Of a DNA stretch of 64,000 nt, positions 8,353-16,804 are shown piece by piece (position 1 is the first letter of the stretch; each line of letters starts with the position of its first letter). The stretch lies in contig NZ_CP066126.1 in the NCBI RefSeq assembly GCF_020544465.1, positions 372,001-436,000 on the forward strand, in the 5' to 3' direction. The notes beneath the pieces were generated by a model. It had not been told where the DNA came from. It searched no databases and worked only from the letters and a program-made list of their open reading frames with translations. The position numbers were made by a program, and so were the translations under genes. Source of the stretch: Chromobacterium rhizoryzae (GTDB lineage: Bacteria > Pseudomonadota > Gammaproteobacteria > Burkholderiales > Chromobacteriaceae).

Positions 8353-9501
8353 TTACAAGCCGCCGTAGGAATGCAGGCCGGCCAGGAACATATTGACGCC
8401 GAGGAAGGCGAAGCTGGTGACGAATAAGCCCACCACCGCCCACCATGCCAGCGGCGCGCCGCGCCAGCCCTTGACCAGGCGGATGTGCAGCCAGGCGGCG
8501 TAGTTCAGCCACACGATCAAGGCCCAGGTTTCCTTCGGGTCCCAGCTCCAGTAACCGCCCCAGGCGTCGGCGGCCCACATCGCGCCCAGAATGGTGGCGA
8601 TGGTGAAGAACAGGAAGCCGACGGCGATGGCCTTGTACATTACCTCGTCCAGCACTTCGGCCGGCGGCAGCTTGTCCTTGAGCCAGCCCTTCAACGCCAG
8701 CAGTTCGGCGATGCCGAGCATGGCGGCGATGGCGAAGGCGCCGTAGCCGACGAAGTTGGCCGGCACGTGTATCTTCATCCACCAGGATTGCAGCGCCGGG
8801 ATCAGCGGCTGGATCTCATGGGCCTGGCGGTCGAAGGTGTACCACAGGATGAAGCCGACCGAGGCGCAGATCACCAGCAGCACGAAGGCACCCATCTGGC
8901 GCGCCGCGTACTTGGCCTCGTAGTACAGATACATCAGCGCGGTGATCAGCGTGAACAGCACGAAGACTTCGTAGAGGTTGGAGACCGGGATGTGGCCGAT
9001 GTCCGGGCTGATCAGATAGCTTTCGTACCAGCGGGTGAACAGGCCGGCGAGGCCCATGACCGACGCGGCCCAGGTCAGGCCGCTGCCCATGCGGTTCAGC
9101 GTGTCGGAGCGGGTCAGCAAGCCGGCCCAATACGAGAAGGCGGCCAGGAAGAACAGCGTGCACATCCACATGATGGAGGATTGGCTGGACAGCATGTATT
9201 TGAGCAGGAAGGCGGTCTGGCCGCGCGCCAGCTCATGCTGATACACCTGGATCGCCAGCAGCGAGATACAGCCGGCCAGCGGGAAGAACCAGCGCCAGGC
9301 TTTCCAGAACCAGCCCAGGCCGATCAGTCCCAGCGCGGAGCCGGCCAGGATGGCCTGTTCGTAGCCGTCCATGTAATGGTTGTACAGCGCGTAGCTGTAG
9401 CCGGCGGCGGCCAGCACCAGCAGCGCGTAAAGCCAGTCGGCCGGGGTCAGCCGTTTCAGCAGCGGCTGCCGCGAGAAAGAAGCGTGAGCCAGTTCCATCA
9501 T
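8353..9501 (-). CDS. ccsB: System II cytochrome c biogenesis protein CcsB (CcsA/ResC type)
   Basis: Haem-handling membrane protein (382 residues) of cytochrome c maturation system II. With ResB it moves haem to the periplasm and ligates it to CXXCH apocytochromes. Multiple membrane segments are seen, and the tryptophan-rich haem-binding WWD-type motif WGGYWSWDPKETWALIVWL lies near residues 315-335, with conserved histidines around it (HVPANFVGYGAF and HIRLVKGWRG). It overlaps the end of resB by 4 bp (ATGA). Cytochrome c4, a likely client, is encoded just upstream on the same strand. Confidence 0.93.
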   Translation of the reverse strand: MMELAHASFSRQPLLKRLTPADWLYALLVLAAAGYSYALYNHYMDGYEQAILAGSALGLIGLGWFWKAWRWFFPLAGCISLLAIQVYQHELARGQTAFLLKYMLSSQSSIMWMCTLFFLAAFSYWAGLLTRSDTLNRMGSGLTWAASVMGLAGLFTRWYESYLISPDIGHIPVSNLYEVFVLFTLITALMYLYYEAKYAARQMGAFVLLVICASVGFILWYTFDRQAHEIQPLIPALQSWWMKIHVPANFVGYGAFAIAAMLGIAELLALKGWLKDKLPPAEVLDEVMYKAIAVGFLFFTIATILGAMWAADAWGGYWSWDPKETWALIVWLNYAAWLHIRLVKGWRGAPLAWWAVVGLFVTSFAFLGVNMFLAGLHSYGGL

Positions 9502-11516
9502 GCACCTCGTACCAGCTGTTTGATAAGTTGAGTATGGCGCGCAAAGTCGCCGTCCAGATCGCGATTATGCCGGTTTGACGTCATCGCGACCCGTACTTTG
9601 GAACCGTTGACGCGCACCCACAGGCGCAGCTCGCGCACATAGAACATCAGGATGATGCCGAAAACCAGCAGCACCGAGCCCAGATAGACCAAGGTCTTGC
9701 CGGGCGAGCGGGTCAGTTGCAGTCCGGAGGCCTGCACTTGCTCGAAGCCTTCCAGCTGCAGGAAGACCGGCGCGCCGTAGTCGTGCAGCGAGCTGGCCGC
9801 CACCAGGCTGTCCAGCAAGAAGCGGTAATGCTCGCTGTCCAGCTTCATCGGCGGCAGGCCGGCTTTTTCGTCGGCCACCGACATCACGTCCACCACCGCG
9901 CCTTGCAGGATCTTGATATAGGTTTGCGCCACCGCCTGGCGCTTGTCCTGCGGCACGCGGTCGTCCAGGAATTTCTCCAGGCCGACGAAGCCGCTGTCGC
10001 CAAAGCGCGCCAGCACCCATTTGACGCTGTCGGTGAACTGCTGCTGCATCGCCGGGCTGATGGCGTCGCCTTTCAGCGCCTTGTGCGCGGCGCGGCGGGC
10101 GATCTCGTCGTAACGCGCCGGGTCCAGCAAGGCGGCGCGCAGGCGCATGAAGCGCTCCACGCTCATCTCCTCGTCCAAGGGGATGCGCACGTACTGGAAC
10201 GGTTCAGCCACGGTCTTGCGCACGCCGGCCATCATATAGCTGGCGCCGTCCTGCTGGATGGGCGCCATATAATGCATGAACTCCACCGCCTGGCCCTGGG
10301 CGTCGCGCAGCTTGAAGCTGATCGACGGGCCCTGGTTTTTCAGCTGCTTGTCCTGTTTGACCTCGCGCGCGTCGTGCATGCGCTGCGACAGCGTGCGCTG
10401 GCCTTCCTGCGGCTTGCCGATGTTTTCGATATTGAAGACGCGCAGCTCGCCCACTTCCAGCGTGTAGTCCTTGCCGTTGGCTTTCAGCGGCTGGCTGGAC
10501 ATCGACACCGCCGGAATCTCGGTCGGACGCGCTTGCGGCGCGGCCAGATTCCAGGCCTTGAACTTGAGCGGGGACGCGCCGTCGCCGAAGCTGGACTGGT
10601 AGATGGCGATGCCGTCGACGATCAGCGGGTGGTTGACCTTGACCGTGGCCTCGGTGGTTTTGCCGCTGGCCTTGTCGGTGACCACGATGTCGCTGGCGAA
10701 CAGCTTGGGCATGCCGTTGCTGTAGTAATCGACGTGGAACTTCTTCAGGGTGATGATGAAGGGCAGTTCCTGCACCAGATAGCCGTTGCCGGCGTTGAGG
10801 AAGGTGACGTCGGCGCTCTTGTTCTCCGCGATGGTGACGTTGCCGCGGAAGGACAGATTGTTCGAGCCCAGCCGGCTGGCCGCCGGAATCTGGTTTTGCG
10901 GCACGTCGCGGGTTTCCGGCACCACGCGGCCGGTGAGCTCGCCGATTTTCAGCGGCAGGTTGCCGTCCAGCAGGCCGCCGATGCAGATCACCACCAGCGC
11001 GATGTGGGCGAAGAAATAACCGAGCTTGCCGGCCGCGCCCTTCTTGGCCGCCAGCACCAGGCCGCCGTCGGCGCGAGGCTGCTCCTTGAGGCGGAAGCCT
11101 TGCGCCTGCAAATAGGCGCGCGCGGCGTCGGCGTCGAAGCCTTCGGCCTGGAAGCTGACGCTGTGCTTCATCGCCGCCAGGGAGTTGTCGGAGGCTTTTT
11201 CGCGGTAGGCGCGCATGTCCTTGATGAAGCCGGGACCGTTGCGCAGAATGCACAAGCTGGTGGACAGCACCAGGAAGGTGAGGATGGTGAGGAACCACGC
11301 CGAATGGTAGACGTCGTACAAGCCTAGCCATTCAAACGCTTGAAACCAGAATTGCCCGAACTCGAAAGCGTAGTTGGGATAGGGTTCGTTCTGTTTCAGA
11401 ACCGTCCCGATCACCGAGGCGATGGCCAAGATGGTCAGCAGGCCGATGGCGAATCGCATCGAACTGAGCAACTCATACCAGGCGTGAGCCAGGCTGTTGC
11501 GGCTAGTTTTTTTCAT
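9498..11516 (-). CDS. resB: System II cytochrome c biogenesis protein ResB (Ccs1)
   Basis: Partner of CcsB in system II cytochrome c maturation, 672 residues. Three N-terminal membrane segments (about 20-40, 70-95, 165-190) are followed by a large periplasmic domain and a last membrane segment near 605-625, as in the ResB/Ccs1 family. Typical segments are SMRFAIGLLTILAIASVIGTVLKQNEPYPNY and VYHSAWFLTILTFLVLSTSLCILRN. The pair resB-ccsB is translationally coupled. The cytochrome c4 terminator lies just upstream, so resB probably has its own promoter or relies on read-through. Confidence 0.93.
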   Translation of the reverse strand: MKKTSRNSLAHAWYELLSSMRFAIGLLTILAIASVIGTVLKQNEPYPNYAFEFGQFWFQAFEWLGLYDVYHSAWFLTILTFLVLSTSLCILRNGPGFIKDMRAYREKASDNSLAAMKHSVSFQAEGFDADAARAYLQAQGFRLKEQPRADGGLVLAAKKGAAGKLGYFFAHIALVVICIGGLLDGNLPLKIGELTGRVVPETRDVPQNQIPAASRLGSNNLSFRGNVTIAENKSADVTFLNAGNGYLVQELPFIITLKKFHVDYYSNGMPKLFASDIVVTDKASGKTTEATVKVNHPLIVDGIAIYQSSFGDGASPLKFKAWNLAAPQARPTEIPAVSMSSQPLKANGKDYTLEVGELRVFNIENIGKPQEGQRTLSQRMHDAREVKQDKQLKNQGPSISFKLRDAQGQAVEFMHYMAPIQQDGASYMMAGVRKTVAEPFQYVRIPLDEEMSVERFMRLRAALLDPARYDEIARRAAHKALKGDAISPAMQQQFTDSVKWVLARFGDSGFVGLEKFLDDRVPQDKRQAVAQTYIKILQGAVVDVMSVADEKAGLPPMKLDSEHYRFLLDSLVAASSLHDYGAPVFLQLEGFEQVQASGLQLTRSPGKTLVYLGSVLLVFGIILMFYVRELRLWVRVNGSKVRVAMTSNRHNRDLDGDFARHTQLIKQLVRGA

Positions 11517-11531
11517 AGTGGCGTAAAGTGC

Positions 11532-11565
11532 AAAAAGGAAAGCCCGTGGACGGGTCTTCCCTTTT
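11532..11565 (-). terminator. Intrinsic terminator between cytochrome c4 gene and resB
   Basis: On the minus strand a CCCGT/ACGGG core extends into AAAGG and CCTTT arms and ends in a T-rich run, just upstream of the resB ATG. The 167-bp spacer between the two genes also holds GC-rich palindromes such as GGCCCCTCAGGGGCC near 11630-11650. This would end the cytochrome c4 message and insulate resB. Confidence 0.65.
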
Positions 11566-11683
11566 GAGCCGGCGTGCCGGGCAAAGTTGCCGGCGCGCCC
11601 CGGAGCGCGGGCGGCGGAGCCCCCGCAGGGGCGGCCCCTGAGGGGCCGTCAGGCTCGGCCGGTGCGGCCGGGCTGCTCAACGC

Positions 11684-12301
11684 TTAGCGCAAGCCGGAAA
11701 TGTATTCGGCCACCGCTTTCATTTCGGCGTCGCTCATGCGATTGGCGATGTCCTGCATCGGGCCGTTCTTGCGGTTCGCGCCGCCCTTGAATTCGTTCAG
11801 CTGCTTGACGATGTAGCCGGCGTGCTGGCTGCCCAGACGCGGATACTGGTCGGGCAGGCCCTTGCCGGCGGGACCGTGGCAGGACATACAGGCGGGAACC
11901 TGAGTGCCGGCGTTGCCGACGCGGTAAATCTTGGCGCCCAGCGGCATTTGCGCCTTGTCGGAGGCTTCGCGGTCCTTCGGCTTTTGCTCGCTGTAGTAGG
12001 CGGCGACATTGCGCATATCGTCCTCGGACAACATGGAGGCCATACCCAGCATGGTCGGGTCCTTGCGCACGCCGGCCTTGAACGCCTTCAACTGGGTGTA
12101 CAGATAGTGCGCGTTCTGACCCGCCAGCGTGGGGTTGGCCGCGGCTACGCTGTTGCCGTCAGTGCCGTGGCAAGCCGCGCAAACCGTTTCTACGATCTGT
12201 TTGGCCTTCACCGGGTCCGCCTTGACGGCTACCGGCGCAGCCGCCAACGCGTTTCCGGCCAGGGTTGCAGCCGCCATCGCCAACAGCATCATACGTTTCA
12301 T
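11684..12301 (-). CDS. Dihaem cytochrome c4
   Basis: Periplasmic dihaem c-type cytochrome, 205 residues, with a signal peptide (residues 1-21, ending ALA). The two haem-binding sites CAACH (41-45) and CMSCH (138-142) sit in two homologous halves with matching methionine ligand regions (PTMLGMASMLSEDDM and GPMQDIANRMSDAEM), the classic cytochrome c4 layout. It carries electrons from the bc1 complex to cytochrome c oxidases. AAGGAG lies 6 bases before the ATG. It is adjacent to the maturation genes resB-ccsB that would attach its haems. Confidence 0.94.
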   Translation of the reverse strand: MKRMMLLAMAAATLAGNALAAAPVAVKADPVKAKQIVETVCAACHGTDGNSVAAANPTLAGQNAHYLYTQLKAFKAGVRKDPTMLGMASMLSEDDMRNVAAYYSEQKPKDREASDKAQMPLGAKIYRVGNAGTQVPACMSCHGPAGKGLPDQYPRLGSQHAGYIVKQLNEFKGGANRKNGPMQDIANRMSDAEMKAVAEYISGLR

Positions 12302-12392
12302 GGTCGCTCCTTTAGGGGCTATCCCTAAATATCTGTAAAAGTGGCAATTTCAAACCTGCTATTCTATACCAACTGATTTCACCCTTACTACT
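12302..12392. promoter_or_regulatory. Divergent promoter region, cytochrome c4 gene and yihA
   Basis: This 91-bp AT-richer spacer between the divergent cytochrome c4 gene and yihA must hold promoters for both. AT-rich stretches are present (around 12355-12370) but I cannot fix boxes with confidence. Confidence 0.45.
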
Positions 12393-13025
12393 ATGTCGAC
12401 TTTTCAAAACGCCCGATTTTATACCACCGTCAACCACATGAAGGACTTGCCGCCTACCCGAGCGGAGGTCGCTTTCGTGGGGCGCTCCAATGCCGGCAAG
12501 TCCAGCGCCATCAACACATTGGCCAATCACGGCCGCCTGGCGCGGGTGTCCAAGACGCCGGGCCGCACTCAGCACATCAATTTTTTTGAGCTGGGTAACG
12601 AATGTTTTCTAGTCGATTTGCCCGGTTATGGCTATGCCGAGGTGCCTGAAGCGGTTCGCGCGCACTGGGTGGAACTGCTGGGACGCTATCTGCAGTCGCG
12701 CCAGAGCCTGATCGGTCTGCTGTTGATCATGGACGCGCGCCATCCTTTGAAAGAGCTGGACCGCAAGATGCTGGAGTTCTTCCGGGTGAACCGGCGACCG
12801 GTGCATATCCTGTTGTCCAAAGCCGACAAACTGTCGCGCCAGGAGCAATCCAAGGTGCTGGCCCTGGTCAAGAGCGAGCTGAAAGACTATCCGGACGTCA
12901 GCGTGCAGATGTTCTCCAGCCTGAAGAAAAGCGGGGTAGAGGACGTGGAGCGGGTGGTGAACGGCTGGTTCGAGCAGTACATGGGACAGCCGGCCGCGGA
13001 CGAGGCCGCGCCGCCGGAACTTTAG
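12393..13025 (+). CDS. yihA: Ribosome biogenesis GTPase YihA/YsxC (EngB)
   Basis: Essential GTPase of large ribosomal subunit assembly, also needed for division in some bacteria. It has 210 residues. The P loop GRSNAGKSS spans residues 30-38, switch I and G2 TPGRTQ follow, G3 is DLPGYG, and G4 is SKADKLSR. The circular order G1-G5 and the KDLPPTRAEVAFVG start are typical of EngB. It is divergent from the cytochrome c4 gene, a neighbourhood common in betaproteobacteria. Directly behind its stop lies a row of perfect hairpins ending in a terminator. Confidence 0.95.
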   Translation: MSTFQNARFYTTVNHMKDLPPTRAEVAFVGRSNAGKSSAINTLANHGRLARVSKTPGRTQHINFFELGNECFLVDLPGYGYAEVPEAVRAHWVELLGRYLQSRQSLIGLLLIMDARHPLKELDRKMLEFFRVNRRPVHILLSKADKLSRQEQSKVLALVKSELKDYPDVSVQMFSSLKKSGVEDVERVVNGWFEQYMGQPAADEAAPPEL

Positions 13026-13044
13026 GAACAGGCCCGCACCTAAA

Positions 13045-13136
13045 CAAGCAGGTGGCCAACACCTCCCGCTTGCCTCCCTGAGCGGGGCCTGGATTGATCA
13101 GGCTTACCCCGGCAGCAGCTTGCCGGGGTTTTTTAT
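13045..13136 (+). ncRNA. Candidate structured small RNA or structured 3' UTR behind yihA
   Basis: Four consecutive perfect stems occur in 79 bp: AGGTG/CACCT (13050-13064), CCCGCT/AGCGGG (13065-13086), GCCTG/CAGGC (13087-13103), and the terminator stem CCCCGGCA/TGCCGGGG (13107-13128) followed by six T. The second loop, TGCCTCCCTG, is complementary to a Shine-Dalgarno sequence. No protein is encoded. It begins about 25 bp after the yihA stop, so it could be a processed 3' UTR or an independent sRNA with a promoter inside yihA. I do not recognise an Rfam family. Confidence 0.45.
13106..13136 (+). terminator. Intrinsic terminator after yihA
   Basis: An 8-bp GC-rich stem (CCCCGGCA with TGCCGGGG, plus a closing A-T pair), loop GCAGCT, then a run of T. 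It ends the yihA message or the candidate RNA. Confidence 0.9.
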
Positions 13137-13150
13137 CGGCGGCGGAAACG

Positions 13151-13189
13151 ACAAAGGCGAAGGAGATCTCTCCTTCGCCTTTGTTTTTG
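13151..13189. terminator. Strong palindromic terminator
   Basis: ACAAAGGCGAAGGAGA and its exact complement form a 16-bp perfect stem around a 2-base centre, followed by GTTTTT on the plus strand. It is a second barrier 20 bp behind the first one and in front of repeat copy 2; it could also stop minus-strand transcription coming from rlpA. Confidence 0.8.
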
Positions 13190-13203
13190 ACCGAGCACTT
13201 GTA

Positions 13204-13339
13204 GAGCCTGTTTACGATCTCGCGAGCTAGAGCGAGACAAGGCGAAAACGGCTGAGAAAGCGGAATGTACATTGGGTACATGAGCATTTCGCAGTCGGTT
13301 TCAACGCCGTATCGCCGACGCGCAGCAGATCGTTGGTTC
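13204..13339 (+). repeat. Dispersed ~140-bp palindromic repeat, copy 2
   Basis: Left end GAGCCTGTTTACGATCT matches the consensus exactly; the right end (AGATCGTTGGTTC) has diverged. Inner arms GAAAACGGCTG and CAGTCGGTTTC pair with a G-T wobble, and TGTAC/GTACA flank the centre. The right edge abuts TTA (13340-13342), which is the rlpA stop codon TAA on the minus strand; the left flank is GTA, one base off. It lies between convergent yihA and rlpA. Confidence 0.8.
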
Positions 13340-14212
13340 TTACAAGCTGGTGACTACGGTCTCTACGTGCAGGTTCTCGGCGGCGTTGCGCACCGCGTCG
13401 CTGGAGCGGAAAGGCCCCAGGCGCACTTTGTAGACGCCTTCCTGATTCACGATGCCAAGTTTGGACTCGTACTTGTCGTCCATCTCGCCCAGCATTTTCT
13501 GCACCATCGCCTCGGCGTTGGACAGTTTGGAGAAGCTGCCCAGTTGCAGATACTTGGGCGTGTCTTCTACGCGTCGCGCGGTGTTGACGGGACGGGTGCT
13601 GGCGATGTTCTCGCCGCCGGCGTCCGGCCATACGCGTTCGATGGCGATCTTGGCGCTGCCTTGCTTGATGAAGCCCAGGCGGTAGGCCGCCGCGTAGGAC
13701 AGGTCCATCAGGCGGCTCTTGTGGAAGGGGCCGCGGTCATTGACGCGCACCACCACGGATTTGCCGTTGTTCAGATTGGTGACCCGGGCGTAGCTCGGGA
13801 TCGGCAGCGTAGGATGGGCGGCGGTCATGGCGAACATATCGTATTTCTCGCCGGAGGACGTCTTGCGGCCGTGGAACTGCTTGCCGTACCAGGAGGCGCG
13901 GCCCGTTGCTTGATAGGGCTTTTCGCGCGTGTCGGGACGGAAGCTCATCCCCAGCGCCGTGTAGGGCAGATTGGCCGACTTGATCAGCGGCTCTTCCTGC
14001 GGCACGGCGTCCGGCACCAGGTTCAGGTTGACCGGGATATGGTCCGCGGGACCATCGTTCTGGAAATAAGCTCCATTCTTGGCAACGGTTTTCTTGTTGC
14101 CGGTCGACGAGGACGCCGACTGGTTGGTGGCGCTGGCCGTCTTCACGGTGGAACAGGCCACGAGTACGAGACTGACGAACACAAGCCACAGCCATCGGAG
14201 TACTGATTGCAT
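13340..14212 (-). CDS. rlpA: Septal ring lytic transglycosylase RlpA family lipoprotein with SPOR domain
   Basis: A 290-residue outer-membrane lipoprotein: signal peptide with lipobox LVAC, acylated cysteine at residue 20. After a low-complexity linker, a double-psi beta-barrel RlpA domain (about 100-195) has GRASWYGKQFHGRKTSSGEKYD and VVVRVNDRGPFHKSRLMDLSYAAA, containing the catalytic-type aspartate. The C-terminal SPOR domain (about 215-290, starting YLQLGSFSKLSNAEAM) targets denuded glycan at the division septum. RlpA cleaves glycan strands lacking stem peptides during daughter-cell separation. Its TAA stop coincides with the edge of repeat copy 2. Confidence 0.93.
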   Translation of the reverse strand: MQSVLRWLWLVFVSLVLVACSTVKTASATNQSASSSTGNKKTVAKNGAYFQNDGPADHIPVNLNLVPDAVPQEEPLIKSANLPYTALGMSFRPDTREKPYQATGRASWYGKQFHGRKTSSGEKYDMFAMTAAHPTLPIPSYARVTNLNNGKSVVVRVNDRGPFHKSRLMDLSYAAAYRLGFIKQGSAKIAIERVWPDAGGENIASTRPVNTARRVEDTPKYLQLGSFSKLSNAEAMVQKMLGEMDDKYESKLGIVNQEGVYKVRLGPFRSSDAVRNAAENLHVETVVTSL

Positions 14213-14344
14213 AGATCTCCCTTATGCTGTCGGAACCACTGCAAAACCTTGGCGCGCCGTTTCAACGTCGGCGCTTCGCGCTTGCTTGCAAGCGCCAAGT
14301 CCAGGCTTTCCAGAGTCCCTTGTTGGGCCGATCTGCGAACCGCT
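14213..14344 (-). other. trmL-rlpA spacer with hairpin
   Basis: This 132-bp gene-free spacer holds the perfect stem-loop GCGCTTG-CTTG-CAAGCGC at 14278-14295. It probably contains the rlpA promoter and possibly a transcription end for trmL, but there is no T run close to the stem. Confidence 0.4.
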
Positions 14345-14809
14345 TCAGCTTCCCCCTGCGAAATCGAGCTGTCGCCAAGCCTCGAACACCGTCACCGCGA
14401 CCGCGTTCGAAAGATTGAGACTTCTTGATTCTGGACGCATCGGCAAACGAATCCTCTGCTGGGGAGGCAAAGACTCCAGCACTTCAGGCGGCAGACCGCG
14501 GGATTCGGGACCGAACAAAAAAACGTCCCCAGGTTGATAGGATATCCGGTCATGGCGCTCGGAGCCCTTGGTGGTGGCGGCGAAAATACGCCGTCCGCGC
14601 AAAGTCTCTTGACAAGCCGCCCAATCCTCATGAACCACTACGCGAGCGTACTCGTGGTAATCGAGTCCCGCGCGTCGAAGCTTGGCGTCCTCCAAAGGGA
14701 AGCCCATGGGTTTGACCAGATGCAGTTCACAGCCGGTGTTGGCACATAAACGAATCACATTGCCCGTGTTGGGCGGTATTTCCGGCTGAAAAAGAATTAC
14801 AGTGAACAT
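14345..14809 (-). CDS. trmL: tRNA (cytidine/uridine-2'-O-)-methyltransferase TrmL
   Basis: SPOUT-class methyltransferase that 2'-O-methylates the wobble base 34 of certain leucine tRNAs. From the ATG at 14809 it is 154 residues, the family length; a longer upstream frame has no similarity and overlaps comF. The N-terminal MFTVILFQPEIPPNTGNVIRLC is the TrmL signature. The knot region carries LFGPESRGLP and the C-terminal SAM loop IRLPMRPESRSLNLSNAVAV. It lies 41 bp downstream of comF on the same strand. Confidence 0.95.
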   Translation of the reverse strand: MFTVILFQPEIPPNTGNVIRLCANTGCELHLVKPMGFPLEDAKLRRAGLDYHEYARVVVHEDWAACQETLRGRRIFAATTKGSERHDRISYQPGDVFLFGPESRGLPPEVLESLPPQQRIRLPMRPESRSLNLSNAVAVTVFEAWRQLDFAGGS

Positions 14810-14849
14810 CGTTGGCAGCCTGGATTGTTCCAAAGAATCAAAATCTTGG

Positions 14850-15560
14850 TCAAGTTTTAGGAGAAAAGGCCCTGGCGAGCACCCAGCCATCGACCCGTTT
14901 TGCCCCCTGTTTTTTCAAAATTTCGGCCAGCGCCGACAGGGTGGCGCCGCTGGTGGCGACGTCATCGACAATGGCGATGGAAAGCCCGTCACAGCGGCAA
15001 TTTACGCCGAAAGCATGGCGGAGGTTTTTCCGGCGTTCGGCGCGCCCGAGCGAGGCCTGGGACGGAGTGTTGTATTTTCGCCAACAAACCTCGGCGCTCA
15101 AACGGCTCGCCATTGTAGCAGCGAATGCTTTTGCCAACTCATGACTTTGATTGAAACCGCGCTCGGCAAGTCGTTCTTTTGCCAGTGGAACGGGAATGAC
15201 AAGGTGATAGTCTTGGCGGCGCGGACGGGCGAAATCGGCGAGCAGGCCGCTAAGCGCCGCACCCATCTGCAGCTGTTTTCCGTATTTGAAGGCGTGGATC
15301 AGCGCGGCGAGCGGGTAGTCGAAGCAGTAGGGCGCGTACAGCGCGTCGAAGGCGGGCGGGCGGCGTTGGCATTGGCCGCACAGGCCGGAAACCGGTAGGG
15401 GTTCGGCGCAGCGCGCGCATTGCGCGGACGGCAGCGCCGGCAACCGGCGGCGGCAGTCGGGGCAGAAACCCCGGCTTGCCCGCCAATCCCCGCAGAGCCA
15501 GCAGGGTTGATTAAATATTGTGCACTTGTCAATTATGAGGCTTGTCAGGTTTGACAGCAT
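14850..15560 (-). CDS. ComF family phosphoribosyltransferase-like protein
   Basis: Homologue of competence protein ComF/GntX, 236 residues from the ATG at 15560 (an upstream in-frame ATG at 15638 would add 26 unconserved residues). Four CXXC pairs in residues 20-64 form the N-terminal zinc-finger region, and the C-terminal half has a phosphoribosyltransferase-type signature IAIVDDVATSGATL near 195-208. ComF proteins act in uptake of transforming DNA in competent bacteria, but many carriers are not known to be competent. It is divergent from bioB. Confidence 0.9.
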   Translation of the reverse strand: MLSNLTSLIIDKCTIFNQPCWLCGDWRASRGFCPDCRRRLPALPSAQCARCAEPLPVSGLCGQCQRRPPAFDALYAPYCFDYPLAALIHAFKYGKQLQMGAALSGLLADFARPRRQDYHLVIPVPLAKERLAERGFNQSHELAKAFAATMASRLSAEVCWRKYNTPSQASLGRAERRKNLRHAFGVNCRCDGLSIAIVDDVATSGATLSALAEILKKQGAKRVDGWVLARAFSPKT

Positions 15561-15704
15561 GGCGCCCTCCCCAGCAAGATGCGCTGATTCGCCCCACGCC
15601 CGGCCGGGCGTGGCACTCTGACGGTCCTGACGGCGCAAGCCGGAATTATCCTTGCCTGATCAAGGTCTTCCATCGCCGGACAGCGACCACAGCCAGGATA
15701 GACC
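15561..15704. promoter_or_regulatory. comF-bioB divergent intergenic region
   Basis: The 144-bp gap separates comF (minus) from bioB (plus) and must contain their promoters. AGGA lies 5-8 bases before the bioB ATG. I looked for a long BirA-type operator palindrome and did not find a convincing one. Confidence 0.4.
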
Positions 15705-16688
15705 ATGCATTCTTCCGCTATCGAATTCAAGCCTTCCGCCACCCCGCACCCGGAGTCTCCCAGCTGGACTGTGGCGGAAATCGAAACCCTGCTGGCGCTG
15801 CCCTTCATGGAGCTGGTGTTTCGCGCGGCCGAGATTCATCGTCAGTTTTTCGACCCCGCCAAAGTGCAGCTGTCCACGCTGATTTCCATCAAGACCGGCG
15901 GCTGTCCGGAGGACTGCGGCTACTGTCCGCAATCGGCGCATCACGACACCCCGGTGCCCAATCAGCCGATGCTGACGGTTGATGAAGTTTTGAGCGCCGC
16001 GCGCGCAGCCAAGGCCAACGGCGCCAGCCGTTTTTGCATGGGCGCGGCCTGGCGCGGCCCCAAGGACGCGGACTTGGAGAAAACTTTGGAAATGGTCAAG
16101 GAAGTCAAAGCCTTGGGCCTGGAAACCTGCGCCACTTTCGGTTTGCTGAAGGGAGGCCAGGCGGAAAAACTGAAGGCGGCGGGCCTGGATTATTACAATC
16201 ACAATCTGGACACCTCGCCGGACAAATATTCCGATATCATTGCCACGCGCGACTACGAAGACCGCCTCGACACTTTGGGAAAAGTACGCAGCGCCGGTCT
16301 GTCGGTGTGCTGCGGTGGTATTGTTGGCATGAATGAAACCCGCAACGATCGCGCAGGTCTGATTGCACAGCTAGCGAATCTTGAGCCGCAACCGGAATCG
16401 GTGCCTATCAACAAGCTGGTCAAGGTGGAGGGCACGCCGCTGGAAGGCGCCGCGCCGCTGGACTGGACCGAGTTTGTGCGCACCATCGCGGTGGCCCGCA
16501 TCGTGATGCCCAAAACCTATGTGCGATTGTCCGCCGGACGCCGTGAAATGGATGAGTCCACGCAGGCTTTGTGCTTCCTGGCCGGGGCCAATTCCATCTT
16601 CTACGGCGACAAGCTGTTGACCACCGGCAACCCCGAGGTGGACGCCGACCGGCTCTTGCTGGAAAAGCTTGATCTGACGCCGCTTTGA
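15705..16688 (+). CDS. bioB: Biotin synthase BioB
   Basis: Radical SAM enzyme that inserts sulfur into dethiobiotin, the last step of biotin synthesis. It has 327 residues. The radical SAM cluster motif CPEDCGYC gives cysteines 67, 71 and 74; the following PQSAHHDT and the SRFCMGAAWRGP, NHNLDTSP and CCGGIVGM segments are typical, including residues that ligate the second 2Fe-2S cluster. It is the first gene of the biotin group; bioF follows after a 116-bp spacer. bioA and bioD are not in this window. Confidence 0.97.
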   Translation: MHSSAIEFKPSATPHPESPSWTVAEIETLLALPFMELVFRAAEIHRQFFDPAKVQLSTLISIKTGGCPEDCGYCPQSAHHDTPVPNQPMLTVDEVLSAARAAKANGASRFCMGAAWRGPKDADLEKTLEMVKEVKALGLETCATFGLLKGGQAEKLKAAGLDYYNHNLDTSPDKYSDIIATRDYEDRLDTLGKVRSAGLSVCCGGIVGMNETRNDRAGLIAQLANLEPQPESVPINKLVKVEGTPLEGAAPLDWTEFVRTIAVARIVMPKTYVRLSAGRREMDESTQALCFLAGANSIFYGDKLLTTGNPEVDADRLLLEKLDLTPL

Positions 16689-16804
16689 GCGGTTTGGGTG
16701 GCGGATTCGCGGGCGATGTAAAAAATGTATATATAAGGAATAGCTTGGGCGGACGGCGAGGCCGGTTTCCGCCAAGCCCTTTACACGGGATATTTCGAGC
16801 CGAT
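16689..16804 (+). promoter_or_regulatory. bioB-bioF spacer with hairpin
   Basis: The spacer contains an unusually AT-rich patch (about 16717-16740, including TATATAA) that could hold a promoter for bioF. After it comes a stem-loop with arms CTTGGGCGGA and TCCGCCAAG and inner stem CGGC/GCCG at 16745-16780. There is no T run, so it may modulate read-through or stability and not terminate. Confidence 0.35.

Noticed and set aside
12898..13287. Minus-strand frame overlapping the yihA 3' end and repeat copy 2
   Set aside because: The start lies inside the palindromic repeat and the sequence repeats the MLMY-YIPL peptide seen in other copies; it is a by-product of the element.
15561..15704. BirA operator upstream of bioB
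   Set aside because: No long TTGTAAACC-type palindrome could be found in the comF-bioB gap.
16685..16804. 40-codon N-terminal extension of BioF
   Set aside because: It overlaps the bioB stop, crosses a hairpin and is absent from the 384-residue family length.
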